Below the pieces are notes generated by a model, which did no database searches, had not been told where the DNA came from, and saw only the letters and a program-made list of their open reading frames with translations. Positions 1-9,028 of a stretch of 46,468 bases of DNA are shown here, piece by piece. Source of the DNA: Planctomycetota bacterium. GTDB lineage: Bacteria > Planctomycetota > UBA1135 > UBA2386. Location: positions 1 through 46,468 of the forward strand of contig JAEUHS010000081.1 in assembly GCA_016794035.1 (NCBI GenBank), given 5' to 3'. Numbering within the stretch: position 1 is the first letter of the stretch; each line of letters opens with the position of its first letter. The position numbers and the translations under genes were made by a program.

Positions 1-367
1 CGTGCGTGGCGACGCCGGCCGGCGCGCGGCAGACGATCTTGTGGAAGACGAGGGGAACGTTGGTGGCGAGCGCCCCCTGCTGCACGAGGAACGCCTTGTC
101 GACCCAGCGCCCGTCGCGCTTCACGTCGGTCTGGTAGAAGATCGCGGCCGATCGTGCAGAGGTCGCGTGGATCACGAGCGTCGCCGCGGTCACGAACCAC
201 GACTGCCACTGCTCGAACGGCAGACGCCTCAGTTCGCTGCTGTCGGGGAGCGACGTGAGGATCGCGTGGTCGAAGGGCAGCGGGTTGTCACGCAGCCACT
301 GCAGGCCGTCGGCGGTGTGCACCGTTCGCGGCGGAGTCGTGGAGTGCGGGCGGGAAGCGTCGGACAT
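1..367 (-). CDS. Conserved protein of unknown function, N-terminal 122 residues (runs off window)
   Basis: The reverse complement from an ATG at 367 reads open to the window edge, giving 122 residues with strong coding character. It is rich in Trp, Phe and aliphatics and has no low-complexity Arg stretches, unlike the other frames here. Recognisable segments are HAILTSLPDSSEL (about residues 38-50), FYQTDVKRDGRWVDKAF (78-94) and VFHKIVCR (107-114). The wording is reminiscent of a SAM-dependent methyltransferase-like family of unknown role, but the diagnostic C-terminal half lies outside the window, so the function is left open. No Shine-Dalgarno sequence precedes the start. The gene is divergent from the small membrane protein at 467. 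Confidence 0.7.
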   Translation of the reverse strand, partial: MSDASRPHSTTPPRTVHTADGLQWLRDNPLPFDHAILTSLPDSSELRRLPFEQWQSWFVTAATLVIHATSARSAAIFYQTDVKRDGRWVDKAFLVQQGALATNVPLVFHKIVCRAPAGVATH

Positions 368-466
368 CGGACGGGAGGACGGCGGCGCGATGGTAGGGCG
401 GTCCCCGGCGCCGGACCACGCGACGTGCTGTTCGCGCGGCGCGGCCGTGCGTAGCGTGGTGCCACC

Positions 467-727
467 ATGCGCAACCTGCTCGTCGTGCTGTCGGCGGCCG
501 TCGTCGGCGGCTTGTCGGTGTACTTCCTGTTCAGTGGTCTCTGCACGTTCGGGGTGATGGGGGGCAACGTGGTGATCGGGATGGACGTGTTCGTCGCCTT
601 CATCGCGGCGTTGACGATCGGCGCCGCCGCGCTCGCTCTCTCGATGCGCCACCTGCTGCTCCGGAGCGAAGCGCGCGACCTCCAGGACCTGCGCGATCGC
701 ATCGCCAGGCTCGAAGCCGCTCGGTGA
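467..727 (+). CDS. Small membrane protein with C-terminal coiled coil
   Basis: An 86-residue product. Residues 3-26 form a hydrophobic segment suited to a signal anchor or first membrane helix. A second hydrophobic stretch lies at about 36-62. The charged C-terminal 20 residues, with a heptad-like Leu/Ile pattern (DLQDLRDRIARLEAAR), should form a short cytoplasmic coiled coil. There is no recognisable catalytic motif. It may be an accessory subunit or scaffold, but this is only inference from its shape. It stands alone, divergent from the gene at 367 and convergent with the kinase gene ending at 935. No clear ribosome binding site is present. Confidence 0.6.
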   Translation: MRNLLVVLSAAVVGGLSVYFLFSGLCTFGVMGGNVVIGMDVFVAFIAALTIGAAALALSMRHLLLRSEARDLQDLRDRIARLEAAR

Positions 728-934
728 ACGGCGCGGACCCTGCGCGCGGCCGCACTTCGATGCGCGCCGGTGCAGCGTGAAGGAGGAGAACGGCGAGCAA
801 TGTCGTCGCGTCCGCGGTGGTCCTTCCGCCGGCGTTGCGTGAGGCGGGCGATATGGCCGAGGACCTGGGACGCGGGGGACGGGTCTCGTCGGTCTTGTGC
901 TCGACAGGACGACCGTCGGTGACGTGATGAAGTC

Positions 935-3527
935 CTACTGTGAGGATGTCCTGGCGGCGCGCAGCCCCAGGATGCCGAAGCGATCCGTGAAGGAGATGCC
1001 GTTGCGGGTGCCGGACTGTGCGTAGACGGGATCGAGGCCGAAGTAGCCGCCGCGGATGATGCGGAAGGAAGCACCATCCCTTGACCTCTGCCACCGCGAC
1101 GGCCGCAGGCCATCGCCGTTCTGCTCTGAGCCGTAGTTGGTGCGTTGGTCTCTACACCACTCGCACAGATTGCCGCCCATGTCGAACAGACCGAACTTGT
1201 TCGGCTCGAGGGAGCCGACGGGCAGCAGAGTGAGGTTCTCGCGGCCGACGTTCTCCTTGTTTTTCAGCGAGTCCTCGGTGTCGTCGGTCCACCAGCTGGT
1301 CGTCGTCCCGGCGCGGTACGCGTACTCCCAACGCAACTCACTCGGCAGCTCGAGCCCTTGATGCCGCATTGCCGCATCACAGTCGAACCAGTTCACCGTC
1401 TCGACGGGCAACGCGGCGTTGTTCTCGTTCTTCGAGGCGCTCGGGTTCTTGCCGGTCATCCGCAGCCATTGCCCCTGTGTGATCTCGTACTTGCCGAGGA
1501 AGAACGGTTCGAGCTTCGTCGAGAGCCGCTTCTTCGCGCCGTCGTACTCGGCAGGCGTGCCCTCGGGCAACGTGCCGCCGGGGATCAACACGAACACGAT
1601 CCCCATGTCGCCGTTCGGGACGATCCGCTTCGTGGTGGGATCGATGGGGGGGGATCTCCTTGCCCGGCGTGCCGGAAGCGAGGTGCACGAATTCCCAGAG
1701 CTTGCTCGTCTCGTCCATGTGCAGCGGCACGAGCCCCATCTGCGGCTTCAGCGTGATGCCGCCGTAGAGCCTCGACGCGCGCACATCGTCGCTTGCCTTG
1801 ATCGCCGCGATCGCTTCGTCCCATTTCGCGCGCTGCGCATCGATCGTCTTCTGCTGCACGGTGCGCGCTTCGAGAAGCCGCGCCCGCACCGAGGGGAGCG
1901 TCGTGCTCACGAACGGCCCGAGCTGGCGCACGACCACCGACAACGCGCGAAGCCGGTAGCCGTCGGTGTTGTCCTCGAACAGATACCCCGCTGCCGCGAT
2001 CTCCGCTTCGAACGGCGGAATCTGCCGCTGCAGTTCCGCCCGCCGATCCGTGTCGTCTTCGTTCGCCAGTTCGGATCGCAGCCGCTCCAGCTCGCGATGC
2101 GCCGGGTGCCCTTCCTGCGCCGCTTTGCGTTCTGCTTCCGAGATGGGCTTCGCCCGAGCACGGAGCTCCGCGAGCGCCTTCTCCAGTTCCGGCTGTCGCG
2201 CCGCGAGAGGTTCGCCGAAGTCCCGCAGCCACGTCTCCATCGCGGGCACCTTGTCGGGGAACGACGGATACAGGTCCTGTTCCTCGATGCGCTTCGCTTC
2301 CGCGAGCAACGTCGCGTCCGCGAAGATGCGGTTCTTCTCCGCCTCCTTCGCGATCTCGGTCGCTCGGTCATTGGCGAGTTGTTCCTGTTCCTTCGCCTTG
2401 GTCTCGTTCGCCCTGGCGATGCGCTCCTGCTTCTTCGCTTCGTCGAGAGCCAACGCGGCGACGATGCCGCTGCCGAGGATCACGAAGAACACCACCGCCG
2501 CGGCGACACACTGCACGCGATAGCGCCGCACGAACTTCCTCACGCGATACGCCACGCTCGGCGGGCTGGCGAGAACGGGCTCGAAGTCGAGGTGCCGCTG
2601 CAGGTCGGCGGCCAGTTCCTGCGCCGTCTCGTACCGTCGCGTGCGGTCCTTCTCGAGCGCTTTCAAGACGATCCAGTCGAGGTCGCCGCGCAGCTTCTTC
2701 TGTAGCTCGCCGGCATCGACGCGCCGCGCCGCCGCCAGCGCACTCGCCGCATCGCCGAGCGTCGTGATGCGCGTGCTCGGCTTCACCGGTTCCTGCTCGC
2801 GGATCACGCGCTGCATCTCGTGCATGCCGGCCGAGCGCAGCTCCTTCCTCGAGAACGGCAGCTCGCCGACGAGCAGTTCGTACAGCAGCACGCCGAGCGA
2901 ATAGACGTCGGTGCGTGTGTCGACGTCCAGACCGCCAAGCCCCGCCTGCTCCGGGCTCATGTACTCCGGCGTGCCCAACATCACGCCCTGTTCGGTGAAC
3001 AGCGTCGCTTCGACGAGATGATGGTCGACCGCCTTCGCCAGCCCGAAGTCGATGATCTTCGGCGTGGGCTTGCCGTCCTGCAGCGTGACCAGCACGTTTC
3101 CCGGCTTGAGGTCGCGATGCATCACGCCCTTCAGGTGTGCGTGCTGCACGCCGCTGCACACCTTCTGCAGCAGCTCGATGCGTTCCAAGAGGCCGAGCTT
3201 GTTCTGGTCGCAGTAGTCCGTGATCGGGATGCCCTTCACGAACTCCATCACGAAGTACGGCTGCCCCTGCGCACTGACCCCGGCGTCGAGCACCGTCGCG
3301 ATGCACGAGTGCTCCATCATCGTGAGCGCGCGCCGCTCGGCCTCGAAGCGCGCGAGCACCGCCTTGCTGTCCATGCCGAGCTTGATCAGCTTCAGCGCCA
3401 CGCGGCGGCGCACCGGCTCGCGCTGCTCCGCGAGGTAGACGGTACCCATGCCGCCCTCGCCGAGCGTCTCGAGGATGCGGTAGGGACCGATCTGCGTCGG
3501 GATGGCGTCCGAAGCGGGACTGGTCAT
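935..3527 (-). CDS. Ser/Thr protein kinase fused to FGE/SUMF1-like domain, interrupted by a frameshift
   Basis: The N-terminal part (start 3527) is a Hanks-type kinase. It has a glycine loop GEGGMG at residues 23-28, Lys46 in VALKLIK, HRD at 137-139, DFG at 160-162 and a [10 protein letters not shown] activation segment. A transmembrane helix (about 339-361) and a long charged coiled-coil region (about 362-510) follow. The frame is lost at residue 627, in a run of eight C on the coding strand (1646-1653). With seven C, translation continues directly into a formylglycine-generating-enzyme/sulfatase-modifying-factor-like domain (open to 935) with blocks [39 protein letters not shown] and IRGGYF. 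The joined protein would be about 860 residues, a common planctomycete architecture in which the FGE-like domain faces outward. The break may be an assembly error, phase-variable slippage or a true mutation. Confidence 0.85.
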
Positions 3528-3706
3528 CGCGGGGAGCGGGTCTTCCGCGCGGCAGCATGGAAGCCGCGTGGGGGTGCTGGCAAGGTCGTTCTGCGGGGGA
3601 ACGGTAGTTCGGCAACAGGCGCGTGGCGACCAAGGAGCACGGCGCCGTCGAGTTCGCTGCAGAGGGCGTCGAGCTGTGAACGCGCCGACGACGCGACCTG
3701 CAGGCA

Positions 3707-4000
3707 GTGCTGGCGCTGCGCCGGCGACGCAGGGCGGTTCCGCACGCGCCGAGCGGTGGTCGGCAGGATCGGTCGGCTGTGGGGCCGCGCCGCTATCGGT
3801 GGGCGGAGCTCTTGCGGCGGGTGTTCGAGATCGACGTGCTGGTGTGCCCGCACTGTGGTGGCGCTCGCCGGCTGCTGGCCGCGATCACGGCGCCCGACGC
3901 GATCGAGAAGGTGCTGCGCGCGATGGAGCTGCCGTACGCGGTGCCGGAGTTGGCTCCGGCCCGCGCACCGCCGGGTGATGCAGACTGGTGGGGCGCGTGA
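3707..4000 (+). pseudogene. C-terminal fragment of an IS91-like transposase
   Basis: Residues from about 30 onward read [19 protein letters not shown] followed by CPHCGG, then a segment like [15 protein letters not shown] and a Pro/Ala-rich tail. This is the typical end of the Y2/IS91-type transposases: a Trp-Ala-Glu-Leu-Leu block, a zinc-ribbon-like CxxC and a short helical tail. The catalytic region that should precede it is absent. The same frame meets a stop at 3677-3679, and the sequence before that shows no transposase similarity. It is therefore a decayed relic inserted between the kinase gene and the desaturase gene. Assignment rests on recall of the family's C-terminus, not on an alignment. 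Confidence 0.6.
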
Positions 4001-4297
4001 CGAGGCGGGTGGGCGGCGATCAGGAGGTCGCGGTCGGGGTGGGGCTGCCTTCAGGAGCAGATTCCGGGTGGGACGCCCGAGTCGCTTGGCGCGAGGACTT
4101 GCGACAACGCAGGGGATCGCAGGCGGTGGACGGCCGGCGATGGGGTTCGGGGGCTGCGAACCGCAGCTTCTCTTTCCCATGCGCACGCTACCCGCTGCGG
4201 GTTGCGGTTCGCCAACGCGGGGCCGACGTCGGCTCGCCGCGAGCCAGCCTCGGCCGCCGGGGCTGGCGCGCCGGCTGCCGCGCAAGAGCCACCTGCC
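4001..4297. other. Non-coding stretch after the transposase relic, with an inverted repeat
   Basis: No convincing reading frame is present. It contains a perfect 10-base inverted repeat, gcgaaccgca at 4156-4165 and its complement at 4203-4212, separated by 37 bases. This could be a remnant of the mobile element's end or a transcription stop for the relic; neither can be shown from the sequence. Confidence 0.3.
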
Positions 4298-4327
4298 ATG
4301 CGGCGCCTCCCGGTCGACAATGCGGGC

Positions 4328-5281
4328 ATGGTGGATCGGCTCCCCGCCCCCGCGGTCGACCGCGCGCGCGTGCGCGAGTGGCCGCACGCGCTCTGGTCGG
4401 CGGCGCACGTCGCGGGGATCGGGCTGTGCGTCTGGTCGTGGTCGGTGGGCGCTTGGCCCGCCGCCGTGCTGTGCTGGCCGGTCCTCGCGTGGCTGCACCA
4501 CGCCGCCCTGGCGCGACTGCACGAGGCCGGGCACTCGATGCTGTCGCGTTCGCGCACGCGCAACGAGCTCTGGGGCGTCGCGATCGGCACGCTGTCGCTG
4601 ACCCCGCTCAGCGTCTACCGCTACGTGCACGCGCGGCACCACGCGCACCTCGGCGACGCCCACGACCCCGAGTTCTGGCCCTACAACCGGCCCGAGACGA
4701 GCCGCGCCCGACGCCTGGCCTACGCGTGGGCCGAGCTGCTGTTCGGCTTCGTGGTGACGCCCGCGCTCTACTCGCTGCGCACGTTGCGGGCCTGGCCGCG
4801 CCACCGTGCCCAGACCCAGCGGCGGCTGCTGCTGGAGTGGTCGCTGCTGATCGTGTTGCTGCTCACCGTCGTCAGCGCGGTCTGGCGGTTCGGCTGGTGG
4901 GGACCATTCGCCGTCGGCTTCGTGATCCCGGGCTGGCTCACCGGCCTGCTGCAGACGGTCCGCAAGTTCGCCGAGCACCTCGGCCTCGCGTCCGACGCGA
5001 TCCTGATGCGCACGCGCACGGTCGTCTACGAGGGGCGCGTCGGTCGGCTGCTGTCGGCCAGCCAGATCCACGTCGAGCTGCACGGTACGCACCACCGCTG
5101 GCCGAAGGTCCCGTGGCGCGACCTGCCCGCGGCGACCGCGGCCCTCGCGCGCGCCGGCCAGCCGGTGCGCCGGTATCGAAGCCACGTCGCCGCGGTGCGC
5201 GAGGCGCTGCGGCACCTGCGCGACCCCCGCGTCGGCAGGCAATGGCTCGCGGCCGGGCTCGGCGCCGGCATGCAGACGTGA
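4328..5281 (+). CDS. Membrane fatty-acid desaturase family protein
   Basis: About 317 residues with the three histidine clusters of membrane di-iron desaturases/hydroxylases (PF00487-like): HEAGH near residue 65, HARHH near 101, and HVELHGTHH near 248-256. Hydrophobic helices lie between clusters one and two and at about 170-215. It should insert a double bond or hydroxyl into a lipid acyl chain or related substrate at the membrane; the substrate cannot be told. I chose ATG 4328 because GACAAT, a -10-like hexamer, ends seven bases upstream (leaderless-type start). An in-frame ATG at 4298 would add ten residues. It is convergent with the porin gene. Confidence 0.85.
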   Translation: MVDRLPAPAVDRARVREWPHALWSAAHVAGIGLCVWSWSVGAWPAAVLCWPVLAWLHHAALARLHEAGHSMLSRSRTRNELWGVAIGTLSLTPLSVYRYVHARHHAHLGDAHDPEFWPYNRPETSRARRLAYAWAELLFGFVVTPALYSLRTLRAWPRHRAQTQRRLLLEWSLLIVLLLTVVSAVWRFGWWGPFAVGFVIPGWLTGLLQTVRKFAEHLGLASDAILMRTRTVVYEGRVGRLLSASQIHVELHGTHHRWPKVPWRDLPAATAALARAGQPVRRYRSHVAAVREALRHLRDPRVGRQWLAAGLGAGMQT

Positions 5282-5307
5282 CCGCGCCGCCCGTGCGCCG
5301 CGGCCGT

Positions 5308-5334
5308 GCTCACCGGCCGGACCGGCCGGCGAGC
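5308..5334. terminator. GC-rich hairpin downstream of the desaturase gene
   Basis: Near-perfect 13-base arms (gctcaccggccgg and its complement with one mismatch) surround a single central base, so the real loop would be a few bases wider. It lies 27 bases after the desaturase stop. There is no T-tract on either strand, so it is at best an atypical or bidirectional stop. Confidence 0.35.
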
Positions 5335-5575
5335 GCCGCCTCGTACTCCGCGAGGCGCGCACGCAGCGCGGCGCGTACGGAGGGGTCGACGTTCGCGGGC
5401 ATCCCGGCGACGGCGCGCCGCTGCGTCGCCACCGCCGATGCGAGGTCGCCGGTCGCGCGACCATCTACGGCAGCCGCGGGTGACCCGCCGGGCTTCCCGC
5501 GTCCATCCGCTGGAACGACCACCTGCCGACCCTCGGGTGCCGGCACACCATCGCCCCCGAGCCGACCGGCCGGGG

Positions 5576-6790
5576 TCAGAACTGGTAGACCACGTTGAAG
5601 GCGGCCGTCAAAGCGCTGTCGCGATCGCCGAACGACACGCCGCGCTCGTTGGTGTCGTTGTCCCACCGCAGTTCGGCACGCGCGAGCACGTCGTCCCACA
5701 GGTGGATGTCGAGCGTGCTGGTGAGGCCCAACAGGCGGTCCTTCGACGGGTTGGCGGTGGTCCAGGTGTCGGAACTGCCCCGCGCATACTCGGCGCGGCC
5801 GTTCAGCCGCAGCGTCTCGTTGATCTGCCAGCTCAGGTATGCCGCCACCGAGTTCGCGTACTCGGAACCACCGACGGCAGGATCCGCCGTGCGGTAGTCG
5901 ATCGAGAAGCCGCTGCGCACGCCCTCGAACGGCGTCGGGGCCTCGAAGCCGACGTAGGTCAGCAGCCGCGGGTTGCGGTCGCTGACACTGTTCAGGTTGC
6001 TGTTCAGGCCGTAGACGAGACCGCTGCTCAACGTCATGCCGTCCATGCAGTGCTCACCTTCGGGACGGCGGTAGGTTGCCTGCGCCATGAAGGTCTGCAG
6101 GCCGAACCGGTGGTTGTTGCCGACCTCGACACCTTCGGCGTTGATCGGCGCGTCGTAGGCTCCGGCGACTCCGCCCGCGAACGACCATGCGGAGCTCGCG
6201 TCGTACCTGGCGAGTACGCCAGTATGGGTGAACGGCTCGAGGAAGTAGCCGTACGACCGCGTGTAGTTCGGGTTCACCGGTGAGTTGAAGGCCTCGTAGC
6301 CGACGATCTTGTCGAACACGCCCAGTTGGAAGGTCAGGTCCGGGCTGAGCGGCGTACGCAGCGCGATGTAGGCCTGCTTGATGGCGAAGTCGCTCTGCGA
6401 ATTGTCACCGACCCGCGAGTTGCTGCCGAGCACGTTCGCATCCGGGCCGAACAGCAGCTCGACCTTGTAGCCGGCCGTCCAGTCACCGCGCTCCGGTGGT
6501 CGATCGAGCACGAGGTTGACGACGTCGAAGTTGATCTTGTCGAGCTTGTCCGTTCCGTCGTAGGTGCGGCCGGGCAGCACGACGCCCTTGGGGCCGAGAT
6601 TGAACAGAGCCGACGTACTGACGTAGCCGCTGATCCTGGTCGAGCTCAGCACGTCGGCGATGCTGCGCTGGGACCGCGGCAACTTCTCGATCTCGGGACT
6701 GATCTGGGCGATCGCGACGCCGGTGAGCAGCAGCATGCCGCACAAGGAACCCGCGTGGCGGAGAGAGGGCTCGTTCGGAACGCATAGCAT
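5576..6790 (-). CDS. Outer-membrane beta-barrel porin-like protein
   Basis: 404 residues beginning with an export signal (hydrophobic core CGMLLLTGVAIAQ, cleavage near AIA-Q). The rest alternates short amphipathic strands with turns rich in Asn, Asp and Gly, and it ends in VYQF, an aromatic last residue as in outer-membrane barrels. It resembles the BBP2/OmpL-like planctomycete porins (motifs such as FAIKQAYIALRTPL and FQLGVFDKIVGYEAF). It probably forms a passive channel in the outer membrane; the substrate is unknown. It is a single gene, convergent with the desaturase. No Shine-Dalgarno sequence is visible before ATG 6790. An internal Met (CGMLLL) would shorten the signal. Confidence 0.8.
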   Translation of the reverse strand: MLCVPNEPSLRHAGSLCGMLLLTGVAIAQISPEIEKLPRSQRSIADVLSSTRISGYVSTSALFNLGPKGVVLPGRTYDGTDKLDKINFDVVNLVLDRPPERGDWTAGYKVELLFGPDANVLGSNSRVGDNSQSDFAIKQAYIALRTPLSPDLTFQLGVFDKIVGYEAFNSPVNPNYTRSYGYFLEPFTHTGVLARYDASSAWSFAGGVAGAYDAPINAEGVEVGNNHRFGLQTFMAQATYRRPEGEHCMDGMTLSSGLVYGLNSNLNSVSDRNPRLLTYVGFEAPTPFEGVRSGFSIDYRTADPAVGGSEYANSVAAYLSWQINETLRLNGRAEYARGSSDTWTTANPSKDRLLGLTSTLDIHLWDDVLARAELRWDNDTNERGVSFGDRDSALTAAFNVVYQF

Positions 6791-6933
6791 TGTGTTCCAC
6801 GCCGTTGGCGCGCTCGAAGGGTGACGTGAGACCTAGGTCACCGGGGCGCAACGAGTGTCGCTCCTCGCGACCTACGCTGGCGCATGCTAGCCCGAGCGCC
6901 CGCGCCGAGGGGCGCCGCGCACGAGGAGACGGC

Positions 6934-6959
6934 AAGAAAAATGGAGCCCCTGAGGCTCC
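6934..6959 (-). terminator. Rho-independent terminator
   Basis: On the minus strand GGAGCC and GGCTCC form a 6-bp stem with a five-base loop, followed at once by ATTTTTCTT. This is the only canonical terminator with a U-tract noticed in the window. It would end transcripts coming from the gene at 7225-8250. Confidence 0.75.
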
Positions 6960-7117
6960 TGTGGGCGCGGCCGCAGCGTAGTTCGGCCGCGTAGCCCGTC
7001 GTCGGAGGCCGAGTTCGAGGGAAGAGGGGAGAAAGCGCATCGGCTCCGGGATGCTGGAGTTGCAGAGGACCAACCCCCAGAGAAGTGCCGATGCGCGCCG
7101 AGACGGCAACTCGGCGC
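6934..7117 (-). ncRNA. Candidate structured RNA or structured 3' UTR ending in an intrinsic terminator
   Basis: Read on the minus strand, this stretch folds into consecutive perfect stems. First is an 8-bp stem with a 7-base loop (7095-7102 with 7110-7117). Next are 10-bp arms (7035-7044 with 7087-7096) enclosing two nested 4-bp stems (7054-7057 with 7077-7080; 7059-7062 with 7071-7074). Then comes an 8-bp stem (6966-6973 with 6984-6991). Last is a 6-bp terminator stem followed by a U-tract. Two bases (7095-7096) are shared by the first two stems, so they may be alternative folds. There is no convincing ORF. It starts about 110 bases after the stop of the secreted-protein gene at 7225, so it may be that gene's 3' UTR or a separate small RNA. 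No family was recognised. Confidence 0.45.
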
Positions 7118-7224
7118 CTGCTCTCGTTCCCGCGGCTGTCGGTCGGCGAGGTCAGGTTCGAAGCCGATGCACTCGGCAGCGAGTCGCTGGTCGTCGCCGA
7201 CGCCGCCCCGCCAGGCGCCCGACC

Positions 7225-8250
7225 TCAGTTGCAGTCCAGTCGCACGCCGTTGCTGGCACTCAAGGTCAGCATGCCGGACGGGTTGCTGATGGGCAGGAAC
7301 TGCAGGAACCAGGTGCCATGCAGCGTCGACGGGATCGACGACAGCCACGTCGCATTGCCGGTCGCGTCGGCCGCGACCACCGCCATGCCCTCGGCGTTGC
7401 ACAGCAGTGAACAGCCGTTGAACAGTGGCAGTGCCAGTTGGTTGGAGCCCATCGCGACCACCACCGGATCGTTCGGATAGCAGCCGGTGCCCAGCATGAC
7501 GATCGTGCGCGTGGTGCCGACGACGAGGTCGGCGCCGCCGAGTTGCACGCCGTTGCAGCCGGCGCCGTAGTTCGTGAACGTGCACGCCGCGGTGAGGTCC
7601 GGCTTGAAGGAGCAGTACATCTCCGTCCACGTGTAGACCATTGCCGACGTGCCGGCGCCGTTGCTGCGACACTCGCACGCGACGCGAACGACGACCTGGC
7701 CGCTGGCGCCGATCGTGTAGGGGAAGCTGAACTCGCCGGGATTGGCCTGCGCGACCTCGGCCGTGCCGTCGTCGCCGATGTCGACGGTCGCGAACGTGGT
7801 GCCTCCGCTGGTGGCCCCGTTGTTGCGCCATGACACGACCACGCGGCCGACGGTGCCGGGTGCGTTGGCGAACGTCGCGAGCACCGCGTGGGCGCCGAAC
7901 GTAGCGCCGGTGCCACCCGTCGCCGAGGTCGAGCCGGCGGCGTCGGCGGTCGCCCCGCGCGCGTTGGCCCGCTCGAAGAAGTTGAAGCCGATCGCCTGCT
8001 GGTAGGCCAGGGTCGGATAGATGATCGTCGTCGCGCTCAGGTAGTCGCCGCCCGGCGACTGGTTCGTGCTCAGGAACACGTTGTTCGGCGATGAACCGAT
8101 CGCCTGTCCCTGCGGGATGCCGACGAAGGTGTCGACCCCGCCGGCATCGCTGGTCAGGGCCCCGATCGGGGTCGCGGCAACGAGGGAGATGGTCGTCTGG
8201 GCGGTCAGGGACGTCGCGAGGACACAAGTGCAGAGGATGAGGAGTCGCAT
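7225..8250 (-). CDS. Secreted protein with planctomycete-type C-terminal beta module
   Basis: 341 residues from ATG 8250, the Met that begins a clean signal peptide (MRLLILCTCVLATSLTAQ). The open frame extends upstream, but only with Arg/Pro-rich non-coding-like sequence. The mature part is Gly/Ala/Thr-rich beta structure with several Cys pairs (ACECRS, YCSFKPDLTAACTF, GYGAGC-like), probably disulphide-bonded outside the cytoplasm. The last 110 residues (LGGADL to GVRLDCN) look like a homologue of the C-terminal module in the proteins encoded at 35635 and 44919, with a VGTTRTIVML start and a final ASNG motif. Function unknown. It is probably transcribed alone and terminated at 6934. It is divergent from the ECF sigma gene, with 190 bases between the starts. 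Confidence 0.75.
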   Translation of the reverse strand: MRLLILCTCVLATSLTAQTTISLVAATPIGALTSDAGGVDTFVGIPQGQAIGSSPNNVFLSTNQSPGGDYLSATTIIYPTLAYQQAIGFNFFERANARGATADAAGSTSATGGTGATFGAHAVLATFANAPGTVGRVVVSWRNNGATSGGTTFATVDIGDDGTAEVAQANPGEFSFPYTIGASGQVVVRVACECRSNGAGTSAMVYTWTEMYCSFKPDLTAACTFTNYGAGCNGVQLGGADLVVGTTRTIVMLGTGCYPNDPVVVAMGSNQLALPLFNGCSLLCNAEGMAVVAADATGNATWLSSIPSTLHGTWFLQFLPISNPSGMLTLSASNGVRLDCN

Positions 8251-8440
8251 GTGGGGTGGGGTCGGTACGAACGCAGCGGCGGGGGCTGCCGCAAGCCCGG
8301 CGGTTGCCGGAACCCTACAGTTTGCGCGACGGGCGCCGAACCGACGAATCCAGTCGAAAATCCCGCTCGCCCGCCTTCCGGGCGCCGGGGGGTCTTTCCC
8401 CCTGCCGGCCCGGCCGCCACGATGCGAGCCGCGGCCTGAC

Positions 8441-9028
8441 ATGAGCGAGCCCTCGACCACGACCCTGATCCGCGAGTTCACCGGCGGACGCCGCGACGCG
8501 TTCCGGACCCTGTACCACCGCATCGCGCCGCGCCTCTACCTGTGGGCTGCCCTCCGGGTGCCGCGCGCCTTGCACGCGCGACTCGACCCCGAGGACCTGA
8601 TGCAGGAGATCTGGCTGCGGGCGGTCGCGGCGCTGCCGCGCTTCGATCGTTCCATCGCTGCTTTCCGCTCCTGGCTGTTCGGCATCGCGGCGCGCACCCT
8701 GGCCGAGAACCTGCGCCACCTGCATCTGCGGCGGCGCGAACGCGTCGCCGACGGCGACACCTCGGTGCTGCGCGAGGTGCCCGCCGACGTCACCTCGGTG
8801 ATCCACCAGGTCGCGCACAGGGAACAGCTGCGTCGGCTCGTCGAGGTGATCGACGCCCTGCCGGCGCCGGACCGCAGCCTGGTCGTGCATCGTGGCCTCG
8901 AGGAGCGGCCGCACGCCGAAGTCGCGCGTCTGCTCGGTATCGGCGCCGACGCTGCCGAGATGCGTTGGCGCCGCCTGCTGCAGCGCCTGCGGGGTGAATG
9001 GACCGCCGCCGGGTTCGACGTCGAGTGA
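8441..9028 (+). CDS. ECF-type RNA polymerase sigma factor
   Basis: 195 residues. Region 2 lies at about 20-90 and includes LDPEDLMQEIWLRAVAALP and FRSWLFGIAARTL, the core-binding and -10-recognising helices. Region 4 is the helix-turn-helix at about 135-185 (LPAPDRSLVVHRGLEERPHAEVARLLGI split by a turn, then MRWRRLLQRLR). It is the short two-domain sigma type that planctomycetes keep in many copies, often next to Ser/Thr kinases. Here the kinase at 9349-12489 is convergent rather than downstream. No anti-sigma factor is adjacent. Start ATG 8441 gives a family-typical N-terminus; the upstream open frame lacks similarity. Confidence 0.9.
   Translation: MSEPSTTTLIREFTGGRRDAFRTLYHRIAPRLYLWAALRVPRALHARLDPEDLMQEIWLRAVAALPRFDRSIAAFRSWLFGIAARTLAENLRHLHLRRRERVADGDTSVLREVPADVTSVIHQVAHREQLRRLVEVIDALPAPDRSLVVHRGLEERPHAEVARLLGIGADAAEMRWRRLLQRLRGEWTAAGFDVE

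Noticed and set aside
800..922. 40-residue ORF after a good Shine-Dalgarno-like aaggaggag
   Set aside because: The product is Arg/Ser-rich with codons rare elsewhere here (ATA, AGG, TCT), no hydrophobic core and no similarity. Shine-Dalgarno sequences are rarely used in this DNA, so the match is probably chance.
5310..5543. Small minus-strand frame ending in an amphipathic helix (VRAALRARLAEYEAAL)
   Set aside because: Only the last 30 residues look protein-like, no start codon is supported, and the stop lies inside the hairpin at 5308-5334. It may be a relic, but evidence is too thin to annotate.
7150..7180. ggttcgaa word resembling a tRNA T-arm
   Set aside because: The flanking bases do not pair as a T-stem on either strand, and no acceptor or anticodon stems are present.
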